38,009 nucleotides of DNA, from positions 1 to 38,009 of the forward strand of contig CANRGH010000022.1 of the NCBI GenBank assembly GCA_947630135.1. The letters are read 5' to 3'. Positions 8,812-15,180 of the stretch are shown here, in pieces; position 1 is the first letter of the stretch; every line of letters starts with the position of its first letter. Source of the DNA: an uncultured Monoglobus sp. Its GTDB lineage: Bacteria; Bacillota; Clostridia; Monoglobales; Monoglobaceae. The position numbers were made by a program, and so were the translations under genes. Below the pieces are notes generated by a model that did not search any database, had not been told where the DNA came from, and was given only the letters and a program-made list of their open reading frames with translations.

Positions 8812-10864
8812 GCCAATAGCAGTTTTCTATCACCGCCGAGTCGTCCTTGATGTCCGTAATGAACCCGAACTCGTCTCCATAGAGGAAGGCAAATGCATCG
8901 CTGCCTATGGTCGGATTATAATAGTATGAGTTCGACAGCTTAGAGCCGGCCTCCATTTTGTAAACAAGACCTCCCGAACCTTCGGTGGCGGGTTCTATGG
9001 GACCGTTACCGGGGTTTTGGGCTCTTCCGATGCTGCAGCAATTCGTTATCTCGCCGCCCTTTCCGAGAATTCCGGCAATGCCGCCCGTCGCCACGTATGA
9101 TGAGCCATAGTAATATACATCTGTATAGCAATTCATTATTTTGCCCATGCAGGTGCCGACGATGGCTCCTGTTGCTCCTTTAAATGGGATGTTGCCTTCT
9201 ATCGCTCCCGCAACGATAAGCCTCTCGACCGTGCCTTCGCTGCCGATATATCCGAACAAGCCTTGATTTTCACCCTCGGTTCCTGCCACAAACTTGGTAA
9301 TTCCGGTGATCTTATGGCAGTTGCCGTCGAAATGCCCGTTAAACGGAGTTTTGCTATTGCCTATCGGAGTCGTAAGATAATTTTGCGCGCTGCCGTAATA
9401 ATTATTACTTCCTTGAGTCAATTTGGGAGGATCTATATTAACCATATTGTATCCGATCACATAAACCGACATATCGATATCGGCGTCAAGGCGAACATAT
9501 TTCCCCGAGAAGTCATTTCCGTTGTTGACATAATCCCGAAAATACGCGAGGGATTTAGCGTTTTTGATAACATACGGGTCGCCCTCGGTTCCGCTGCCGT
9601 AAAAACACTCCGGATTGTCAACAAGCACGGGCCTGCCTAAATATGGGCTTATCACCCACGCGAAATCGCTGCTTTGGTTAAGGCTGTCCGTGACCCACTG
9701 CCTTCCGAACTCCTCTTTGGCAAGCGATGTTGCGCCGCTCTCCTGAGCGTCTTCGTTTAAGTAATAGCAGTTGATCATTGTGTCCTCGCTTTTGTAGGCG
9801 CTGTTGCCAATGGCGGAGTTCGTAGCTTTATGAAGCTTACCGTTATATTGATCATAATAATAAATAGGTCCTACGTTATAGCAGTTTTTTACTCTGCTGT
9901 TTTGGTCATAGTATGACGCTATACCGGCCGCCGCCGCGGCGCCATCGATCTTTCCGTATACTTCTCCGCAGTTATAGCAGTCAATTATATTTCCGTTTTT
10001 CTTTTCACCGGTGATACCGCCCGTCCAAGGGAGAGGAGTAGTATGCGCGTATTCCAAATTACTGACCGTGCCGGTATTATAGCATCCCACTATATCTCCG
10101 CCGCGGCTCTCTCCGGCAATACCGCCGTAATGGTCCTTTCTTTTGCTCGGCTGAACCCATGTATGTCCGTCAACCATGCCAAAATTGGCGCAGTTGATTA
10201 TATCGGCACCGCTCGAGCCTACGATACCGCCGATATATCCGGTAGGACCATAACCATATTCAAAGATCGAGTGCAAGTCACCTTGACCATTTGCAACTAC
10301 AATATGACAAAAGTTTGTGCAGTTTTCGATAACTCCGTCGCTGTATCCGGCTATGCCGCCGACATAATACAGCGCTTGGATATATCCGGTGACGCTGACG
10401 TTTTTGACCGAGCCGCCCTCGCCTATATATCCGAACAAGCCATAATATGAAGCCTCGTTGCTGTTTTTAACGTAGAACATATTTTTTTGTACACATATGT
10501 TTAGCACGGCGTGGCCCGCGCCGTCGAAATGACCTTTAAACGGAGCGTCCGGTTTTCCTATCGGTGTATACTCCTTGTTTGGTATAACGTCATAGCTGTG
10601 GCCGCCGCGGCTTCCGGTATCGATGCTGTCCGTCATCTTGAAATACTGATTTGCGCAGTCGTTTCCGCTGTTGACATAGTCGCGGAACCTTATCAAATCG
10701 TCATTGTTGTAAATGAGATACGGACTCAGCTCCGTACCCTCGCCCGAAAGCGCAAGCTCCGCCGCAGACACGCCCAGCGTGAACCCCGGCAGAACCGGCA
10801 TAAGCCCAACAACCATAACGACCATGAGCAAAACCCCGATCGCCCTTCGTAAAAGCATTTTCAT
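8552..10864 (-). CDS. Giant SLH surface protein, segment 1 of 4 (signal peptide and N-terminal GLUG repeats)
   Basis: This is the true start of the giant surface protein. The ATG at 10864 follows a GGAGG seven bases upstream and encodes a signal peptide (basic MKMLLRR, a Leu/Val/Met-rich core, then Ala-rich cleavage near SAAE). After it come two copies of a block: a linker with LxGEGTELSPYLIYNNDDL-type sequence, then a 'PIGKPDAPFKGHFDGAGH' strand region and GLUG repeats (VGGIAGYSDG, IGGIVGSSGA, YGGIAGESRG). The authentic frame ends near 8805; the last roughly 85 codons, after CYWLDPP, are out-of-frame sequence rich in Arg. The protein would be exported by Sec and held at the wall by the SLH domains in segment 4. 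Function is likely adhesion or scaffolding, which is inference. Confidence 0.8.
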   Translation of the reverse strand: MKMLLRRAIGVLLMVVMVVGLMPVLPGFTLGVSAAELALSGEGTELSPYLIYNNDDLIRFRDYVNSGNDCANQYFKMTDSIDTGSRGGHSYDVIPNKEYTPIGKPDAPFKGHFDGAGHAVLNICVQKNMFYVKNSNEASYYGLFGYIGEGGSVKNVSVTGYIQALYYVGGIAGYSDGVIENCTNFCHIVVANGQGDLHSIFEYGYGPTGYIGGIVGSSGADIINCANFGMVDGHTWVQPSKRKDHYGGIAGESRGGDIVGCYNTGTVSNLEYAHTTPLPWTGGITGEKKNGNIIDCYNCGEVYGKIDGAAAAAGIASYYDQNSRVKNCYNVGPIYYYDQYNGKLHKATNSAIGNSAYKSEDTMINCYYLNEDAQESGATSLAKEEFGRQWVTDSLNQSSDFAWVISPYLGRPVLVDNPECFYGSGTEGDPYVIKNAKSLAYFRDYVNNGNDFSGKYVRLDADIDMSVYVIGYNMVNIDPPKLTQGSNNYYGSAQNYLTTPIGNSKTPFNGHFDGNCHKITGITKFVAGTEGENQGLFGYIGSEGTVERLIVAGAIEGNIPFKGATGAIVGTCMGKIMNCYTDVYYYGSSYVATGGIAGILGKGGEITNCCSIGRAQNPGNGPIEPATEGSGGLVYKMEAGSKLSNSYYYNPTIGSDAFAFLYGDEFGFITDIKDDSAVIENCYWLDPPDPPNRSYQLRRLRFQGSNRNDHRRRLQNSGGEAEQRRQRAGRRRMGGLSRFEKADTLRKSRNSFTGRRHRGRSVFNNEPFLV

Positions 10865-10979
10865 AATTAAACCTCCTGTTATGTGTATGTATGTGTATTA
10901 ATAATTTCCCGATTATAGCCTCGCCCCATACCGTAGCCCGCTTGCGCATGGTCACAATAATCCAATCTAATCGCACAAA

Positions 10980-11008
10980 ACTATACCATACAAAAAATAG
11001 AATTTCAA
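10980..11008 (-). promoter_or_regulatory. Sigma-A type promoter of the giant SLH gene
   Basis: On the minus strand TTGAAA (11008-11003) and TATAGT (10985-10980) are separated by exactly 17 bp. This would give a leader of about 110 nt before the ATG at 10864. The leader contains a short ATGTGT/ATGTAT-type repeat just upstream of the GGAGG; no clear riboswitch was seen. Confidence 0.6.
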
Positions 11009-11067
11009 CGCTTATGACACGAAATGGCCGTTTTGAGACATGAACAGTCAAAAATGCGGCGACTGTA

Positions 11068-11097
11068 TTGACAATTTTATCGGTTCTGTGGTACTAT
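11068..11097 (+). promoter_or_regulatory. Putative sigma-A promoter of hisH-hisF-folC
   Basis: TTGACA (11068-11073) and TACTAT (11092-11097) are 18 bp apart. Transcription would start only a few bases before the GAGGTGA ribosome binding site at 11104-11110, so the leader would be very short. It is divergent from the SLH gene promoter about 60 bp away. Confidence 0.5.
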
Positions 11098-11115
11098 ATT
11101 TCCGAGGTGACACAA

Positions 11116-11721
11116 ATGATCGCGATAATCGATTATGGCGCGGGGAACCTGCGCTCGGTGGAAAAGGCGCTTGAATTTTTAGGATTTAAAGCGAAGATCT
11201 CCGCCGAGCCCGCCGATATCCTCGCCGCCGATAAAATAATACTTCCCGGCGTGGGCGCTTTCGGCGTCTGCATGGACTCGATAAGAGCCGCGGGGCTTGA
11301 CGGCTGCATACGGGAAGCGATACATAACGGCAAGCCGTTTTTGGGCATCTGCCTCGGCCTGCAGCTCCTGTTTGACTCAAGCGAGGAGTCGCCGGGCTCG
11401 AGAGGGCTTTCGATATTTAAAGGCGGAAACAAAAAAATCCCGTCCGCGCCCGGGCTTAAGATCCCGCACATGGGCTGGAACTCGATCGCCTATGACGAAA
11501 GCTGCCCCATTTTCCGCGGCCTCGGGAAAGAGCCGTACATGTACTTCGTCCACTCCTATCACATCGCGCCCGAGGACGAGAGCGCGGTGTGCGCCACGAC
11601 TTGCTACGGCGCGGAAATCCCGGTCGCGGTGTGGCGCGGTAATATCTTCGCCACTCAGTTCCATCCGGAAAAGAGCGGCGACAACGGACTTAAAATACTA
11701 AAAAATTTCGGCAGCCTTTAG
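11116..11721 (+). CDS. hisH: Imidazole glycerol phosphate synthase, glutaminase subunit HisH
   Basis: HisH hydrolyses glutamine and passes ammonia to HisF in the fifth step of histidine synthesis, in the cytoplasm. The 201-residue product begins [15 protein letters not shown], carries the nucleophile Cys in [10 protein letters not shown] (about residue 80), the HMGWN motif, and the catalytic His-Glu in [11 protein letters not shown] near the C-terminus. This is a full-length class I amidotransferase of normal size. The ATG at 11116 is preferred over the upstream TTG because GAGGTGA lies six bases before it and family homology begins there. hisF starts 11 bp downstream, with its ribosome binding site overlapping the hisH stop. 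The rest of the his operon is not in this window. Confidence 0.96.
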   Translation: MIAIIDYGAGNLRSVEKALEFLGFKAKISAEPADILAADKIILPGVGAFGVCMDSIRAAGLDGCIREAIHNGKPFLGICLGLQLLFDSSEESPGSRGLSIFKGGNKKIPSAPGLKIPHMGWNSIAYDESCPIFRGLGKEPYMYFVHSYHIAPEDESAVCATTCYGAEIPVAVWRGNIFATQFHPEKSGDNGLKILKNFGSL

Positions 11722-11731
11722 GAGGGATAGT

Positions 11732-12556
11732 ATGCTTGCAAAAAGAATTATACCGTGCCTTGACGTGAAAAACGGACGCGTCGTGAAGGGCGTCAACTTT
11801 GTTAATCTCATCGACGCCGGAGACCCGGTCGAGGTGGCGAAGGTGTATAACGAGGCGGGCGCCGACGAACTTGTTTTTCTGGACATCACGGCCACGCACG
11901 AGGCGCGCGGCACGGTTATCGAAATGGCCAGAAGAGTCGCGGAGACCGTGTTCATTCCGTTCACGGTCGGCGGCGGAATAAAAACCGTTGAGGACTTCCG
12001 CGAGCTGCTGCTGCAGGGGGCGGACAAGATTTCGATCAACTCCTCGGCGATACGCAATCCGCAGCTCATCTCTGACGCGGCGGAAAAATTCGGCAGCCAA
12101 TGTGTGGTCGTCGCGATAGACGCAAAGCGGGTTGAGGGGGACCCCTCTCAGTCAGGCTGCCGCCTGACAGCTCCCCCCGAGGGGAGCCTTAGCTGCGGGC
12201 GTTCAAAATGGAACGTCTATATTAGCGGCGGCAGGATCGACACGGGGCTCGACGCGGTCGAGTGGGCAAAAAAAGCCGAACGGCTCGGCGCGGGCGAGAT
12301 ACTTCTGACCTCGATGGACTGCGACGGGACCAAGGCGGGATATGACATCGAGCTGACGCGGACGATAGCGGACAGCGTCTCGATACCTGTGATTGCTTCG
12401 GGCGGCGCGGGAACCATGGAGCATTTTAAGGACGCGCTGACCGACGGAAAGGCCGACGCGGCGCTGGCCGCCTCGCTTTTCCACTTCCGCGAGATCGAGA
12501 TAAACGACCTCAAGGACTATTTAAAGTCCGAGGGCGTGCCCGTAAGACGGAGCTGA
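11732..12556 (+). CDS. hisF: Imidazole glycerol phosphate synthase, cyclase subunit HisF, with an in-frame repeat insertion
   Basis: HisF uses ammonia from HisH to convert PRFAR into imidazole glycerol phosphate and AICAR. It is a beta/alpha barrel. Both catalytic aspartates are present at standard positions: Asp11 in IPCLD and Asp130 in VVVAID. The phosphate-binding GGG and SGGAG motifs are also intact. The product is 274 residues against about 252 usual. The excess is 22 residues (137-158, beginning DPSQSGC), placed right after AKRVEG in loop 5, before KWNVYISGG. Those residues are encoded by a palindromic repeat (12140-12205) with no stop in this frame. The start has a strong AGGAGG site overlapping the hisH stop. 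folC follows after 4 bp. Whether the enlarged loop lets the enzyme work cannot be told from sequence, but everything else is intact. Confidence 0.95.
   Translation: MLAKRIIPCLDVKNGRVVKGVNFVNLIDAGDPVEVAKVYNEAGADELVFLDITATHEARGTVIEMARRVAETVFIPFTVGGGIKTVEDFRELLLQGADKISINSSAIRNPQLISDAAEKFGSQCVVVAIDAKRVEGDPSQSGCRLTAPPEGSLSCGRSKWNVYISGGRIDTGLDAVEWAKKAERLGAGEILLTSMDCDGTKAGYDIELTRTIADSVSIPVIASGGAGTMEHFKDALTDGKADAALAASLFHFREIEINDLKDYLKSEGVPVRRS
12140..12205. repeat. 66-bp palindromic dispersed repeat inserted in frame in hisF
   Basis: The segment, with its left flank, forms three consecutive perfect stems: GAGGGG/CCCCTC (12134-12147), GTCAGGC/GCCTGAC (12151-12168) and CTCCCC/GGGGAG (12171-12186). The motif set CCCTCTCAGTC, GACAGCTCCCC and GGGGAGCCTTAG resembles, from memory, small palindromic repeats scattered between genes of gut Clostridia. 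Here it is inside a gene, has a length divisible by three and adds 22 codons. A related partial copy lies at 13822-13839 in the opposite orientation. Confidence 0.8.
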
Positions 12557-12560
12557 TTTT

Positions 12561-13802
12561 ATGAATTACGAGCAATCAATAAATTACATACATTCTATAC
12601 CGAAGTTCAGCCGCGTGCTTGGCAACGACCTGTTGCGCGTCCTGCTCGGCAGGCTCGGTGACCCGCAGAAAAGCCTGAGGTTCGTCCATGTCGGCGGCAC
12701 CAACGGCAAGGGAAGCACGGCGACAATGATCTCGGAAATATTAAAAAGCGCCGGTTACAGAACCGGCCTTTTTACCTCGCCGTTTTTGACGCGCTTCAAC
12801 GAGCGGATAAGGATAGACGGCGAACCTGTCGGCGACGAAAGCCTCGCCGAAATCGTGAGCTATGTCAGAAAAATTTCCGAAAAATACGGCGCCGAGGTTT
12901 CGGAGTTCGCGTTTATAACCGCCGCGGCTATGCTGTATTTCGCGCGGGAAAAATGCGACTGCGTCGTGCTTGAGGTCGGACTCGGAGGCAGGCTTGACGC
13001 GACCAATGTCATTGAAAAGCCCGAGGCGGCGGTGCTGACCGCCATAGGCCTTGACCATTGCCAATACCTCGGCGGCACGGTTGGCGAAATATCCATGGAG
13101 AAATTGGGTATAGTCAAGCGCGGCACGCCGCTGGTGCTCTGTCCGAAGCAGGATGCGGTCGTTTTTGAAAACGCAAAAAGGGTATGCGCAAAGCGCGGCG
13201 CGAAGCTTATAATTCCCGACCTGCCCGAAAAATACAACGCCGCCGAACGCTCGTTTTTCTATAAGGGCGAGAAATACTTTCTCGCGATGAGCGGCGGGTT
13301 TCAGGCACTGAACGCAGCGACGGCAATTGAGGCCGCGAACTGCCTTTCAAAAAGGGGATTTGAAATAAGCGGCGAAAACATAAAAACCGGTCTCGGCCGC
13401 GCCAAAATCCCCGGCAGGCTGGACCGATACGGAAACGTTATTATCGACGGCGCGCACAATCTGCAGGCTGTCGGCGCGCTGCTGAATGAGCTTGAGGCGC
13501 TCGGCGGGCCCATCCGCTTTCTGACTGCGGTTATGGACGACAAGGATCACGACGGGATAACAAGGCTGATCGCGGAGTTCTGCAAAAGCCGCGGCGCGTC
13601 CGTCACAGTGACCGAGCTTGACATGCCCCGCTGCCTCGCCGCAGAAAGCCTTGCGGCGGAGTTTGAAAAGCGCGGCGTAAGCGCCGCAGTCATAAAACCG
13701 CCCGCCGCCGCTTTGCGCGAACTCAAAAAATTAGGCGGAACGATCTGCGTCTGCGGTTCGCTCTACCTCGCCGGAGAAATACATAAAATCATAAATAAAT
13801 AA
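12561..13802 (+). CDS. folC: Bifunctional folylpolyglutamate / dihydrofolate synthase
   Basis: FolC adds glutamate to dihydropteroate or to tetrahydrofolates in an ATP-dependent reaction in the cytoplasm. The 413-residue protein is normal length for the Mur-ligase-like family. Visible landmarks are the P-loop in GGTNGKGST (about residues 45-53), the substrate signature around FTSPFLTRFNERI, the Mg-site region LEVGLGGRLDATN, the HCQYLG segment, and the C-terminal-domain start motif GRLD...IIDGAHN. The ATG lies 4 bp after the hisF stop with GGAG eight bases upstream, so it is very likely cotranscribed with hisHF. A folate gene behind two histidine genes shows no obvious pathway link beyond purine/one-carbon metabolism. 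Confidence 0.95.
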   Translation: MNYEQSINYIHSIPKFSRVLGNDLLRVLLGRLGDPQKSLRFVHVGGTNGKGSTATMISEILKSAGYRTGLFTSPFLTRFNERIRIDGEPVGDESLAEIVSYVRKISEKYGAEVSEFAFITAAAMLYFAREKCDCVVLEVGLGGRLDATNVIEKPEAAVLTAIGLDHCQYLGGTVGEISMEKLGIVKRGTPLVLCPKQDAVVFENAKRVCAKRGAKLIIPDLPEKYNAAERSFFYKGEKYFLAMSGGFQALNAATAIEAANCLSKRGFEISGENIKTGLGRAKIPGRLDRYGNVIIDGAHNLQAVGALLNELEALGGPIRFLTAVMDDKDHDGITRLIAEFCKSRGASVTVTELDMPRCLAAESLAAEFEKRGVSAAVIKPPAAALRELKKLGGTICVCGSLYLAGEIHKIINK

Positions 13803-13821
13803 GCGACGGTTGGTATTTATT

Positions 13822-13872
13822 AAGGCTCCCCTTCGGGGATTCTTACGGGACGTCGAGGGCGCCGTCCCCTAC
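13822..13872. repeat. Composite of dispersed palindromic repeat fragments downstream of folC
   Basis: The segment 13822-13839 (AAGGCTCCCCTTCGGGGA) is the reverse complement of one end of the element in hisF, with small changes. It is followed by a second hairpin, GGGACG (13847-13852) / CGTCCC (13863-13868). The surrounding 13803-13941 interval contains no gene. Neither hairpin has a good T-run, so they are not convincing terminators. Confidence 0.55.
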
Positions 13873-13910
13873 GATAAAAGGTGAGATACATAAAATATTG
13901 GCATAATTTA

Positions 13911-13933
13911 GGCCGCCGGCTGAGCCGGCGGCC
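13911..13933 (-). terminator. GC-rich perfect hairpin, possible terminator for the CuAO-N/PepSY gene
   Basis: GGCCGCCGGC-TGA-GCCGGCGGCC is a perfect ten-pair stem just beyond the stop of the minus-strand gene at 13942. It is flanked by ATATTGG/CCAATAT, which could form an alternative pairing. The following minus-strand bases are only moderately T-rich, so terminator function is plausible rather than certain. Confidence 0.5.
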
Positions 13934-13941
13934 AATATATA

Positions 13942-14553
13942 TCAGTCATTATCGACTTCCCATGAGATTATCGCGCCGTCACTTACCGAAATTTCGGCGG
14001 AATACTCGGTCCTGCCGCGGCGGAACTCTATGTCGTATACCTCCCTGCCGTCGTCGCGGTCGCGCTTCGCCTCGGTGAACGTCACGTCAGCGACGGTGAG
14101 CCCCGCCTTTTGAAGGGCGATCTCCTTGGCGCGGTCAAGTGTGATCTCTCCGCTTACCGGAGCTGTCTGCTGTGTCTGCGCGACGGGATTTTGGGGCTTC
14201 GCGGTCGGCGCGCTTCCGTCGGTCACTATCTTGTCCGCGTCGGTCACGGTCGATTTTTTATCGGAAAGCTCCACGCGCTTTTGATCCTCGTACCACGTTA
14301 CTTCTTTTCCCATTATCTCGCCTATTGCCCTTATCGGCAGATAGGTCGAGCCGTTATACAAAATCGGGTCAACGACTTCGCCGTTAACGTTTTTAAAGGT
14401 GCGTTCCGTTCCGTCAATAACAACAGTAAAATCGGGACGGAGCTCCGCCTGAATTGTCTGAATGACGGTCGCAGCGCAGCCGCCCACGGCCACGCACAAA
14501 ACGCAGAGCAGAGCCGCCGCCGAAACCGAAATTTTCTTGTTAAGCCTTTTCAT
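13942..14553 (-). CDS. Secreted or lipid-anchored CuAO-N / PepSY domain protein
   Basis: The 203-residue product has an N-terminal export signal (MKRLNKK, then an Ala/Val/Leu core) ending in VAVGGCAAT, which could be a weak lipobox with Cys as the lipid site. Residues about 35-95 resemble the copper amine oxidase N-terminal-like domain (VVIDG...YNGSTYLPIRAIGEIMGKEVTW), and residues about 130-203 resemble a PepSY domain (ITLDRAKEIALQKAG...YDIEFRRG...ISVSDGAI). PepSY domains are often protease inhibitory or regulatory modules outside the cell. The start at 14553 is preferred to the ATG three codons earlier because AGGAG sits nine bases before it and directly abuts the earlier one. It is a single gene between folC (convergent) and hicA. 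Exact function is unknown. Confidence 0.75.
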   Translation of the reverse strand: MKRLNKKISVSAAALLCVLCVAVGGCAATVIQTIQAELRPDFTVVIDGTERTFKNVNGEVVDPILYNGSTYLPIRAIGEIMGKEVTWYEDQKRVELSDKKSTVTDADKIVTDGSAPTAKPQNPVAQTQQTAPVSGEITLDRAKEIALQKAGLTVADVTFTEAKRDRDDGREVYDIEFRRGRTEYSAEISVSDGAIISWEVDND

Positions 14554-14656
14554 TTCACACATCTCCTATCTTTTTGGTATTTGTTATATTTTAACACAAA
14601 CACCGCGATAAAATATATACAAATTATTAATAAACTATAAATATTCTGTGATTTAA

Positions 14657-14875
14657 TTAAAGATATTTCAAAAAATCATCAAGATCAATATGAGCCATGG
14701 AAAGAATACTTCTTAAAGTTCCTCTTGCGACCTCGCTATGCTTGGGAATAATGACAGTATAACCGTTTTTAGAATATTTTACATGACTGCCTCTTTGACT
14801 GACATATACAAATCCAAATTTTTCAAGCGTTTTAATTATCTTATTCGGAGGCAGCAGAGGATATTTTGACCCCAT
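14657..14875 (-). CDS. hicA: HicA-type mRNA interferase toxin
   Basis: HicA toxins are small double-stranded-RNA-binding-fold RNases that cleave mRNA when unbound by HicB. The 72-residue protein has the family pattern: KIIKTLEKFGFVYVSQRGSH, with the expected catalytic His in GSHVKY (about residue 31), then TVIIPKHSEVARGTLRSIL near the C-terminus. It is full length for HicA. Its ATG overlaps the hicB stop (TAATG), so translation is likely coupled, with antitoxin first. This gene pair is more AT-rich than its neighbours, consistent with a mobile toxin-antitoxin module. No clear terminator is seen between it and the downstream gene. Confidence 0.88.
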   Translation of the reverse strand: MGSKYPLLPPNKIIKTLEKFGFVYVSQRGSHVKYSKNGYTVIIPKHSEVARGTLRSILSMAHIDLDDFLKYL

Positions 14876-15078
14876 TAAACAGCCACCTCCACGGTTGTCA
14901 CAAAGACCGGAGATATTTCTTCGGGGACATTATCTTCATAAAATAATATCAGCGCTTCTTTTAAATTTTCGATCGCCTCATCTATTGTTTTTCCCTGCGA
15001 GGCAACTCCGCTTTCAAGGCTTGTTGCGACATACCAATCATCTTCTTTTTGTATAATTGTTGTAGATTTTATTGACAT
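14875..15078 (-). CDS. hicB: HicB-type antitoxin
   Basis: HicB proteins bind and neutralise HicA. This 67-residue product shows the degraded-RNase-H-like HicB core: TIIQKEDDWYVATSLESGVASQGKTIDEA followed by IENLKEALILFYED. It lacks an added helix-turn-helix or ribbon-helix-helix domain, so autoregulation, if any, would have to use this short form or the HicAB complex. The start at 15078 is chosen over the GTG three codons upstream because GGGGTG is well placed before it. The promoter is immediately upstream and hicA follows with a one-base overlap. Confidence 0.85.
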   Translation of the reverse strand: MSIKSTTIIQKEDDWYVATSLESGVASQGKTIDEAIENLKEALILFYEDNVPEEISPVFVTTVEVAV

Positions 15079-15107
15079 TTTAATCACCCCGTATTTATTA
15101 TACGTCT

Positions 15108-15135
15108 ATTATAACACCTATATTATTTTTGTCAA
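15108..15135 (-). promoter_or_regulatory. Sigma-A promoter of hicBA
   Basis: On the minus strand TTGACA (15135-15130) and TATAAT (15113-15108) are both consensus, with a 16-bp spacer. A second TATAATA lies 11 bp further downstream as a direct repeat, which might be part of an operator. The hicB start follows about 30 bp from the -10 box. Confidence 0.75.
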
Positions 15136-15160
15136 GGCGGTTCGTTCCGCGCGCGTCAAA

Positions 15161-15180
15161 AGGCCCGCCGCGGCGGGCCT
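15161..15180 (-). terminator. Terminator at the end of the rqcH operon
   Basis: AGGCCCGCCG/CGGCGGGCCT is a perfect 20-bp palindrome overlapping the end of rqcH, followed on the minus strand by TTTT. It separates rqcH from hicBA. Confidence 0.7.

Noticed and set aside
8790..8815. Programmed ribosomal frameshift at the C7 run
   Set aside because: There is no slippery heptamer of the known type with a downstream structure, and two other breaks in the same gene are not at such runs; sequence error or decay is simpler.
12131..12205. hisF insert as an intron or intein
   Set aside because: It is far too short for either, and it lacks splice or intein motifs; a palindromic repeat fits better.
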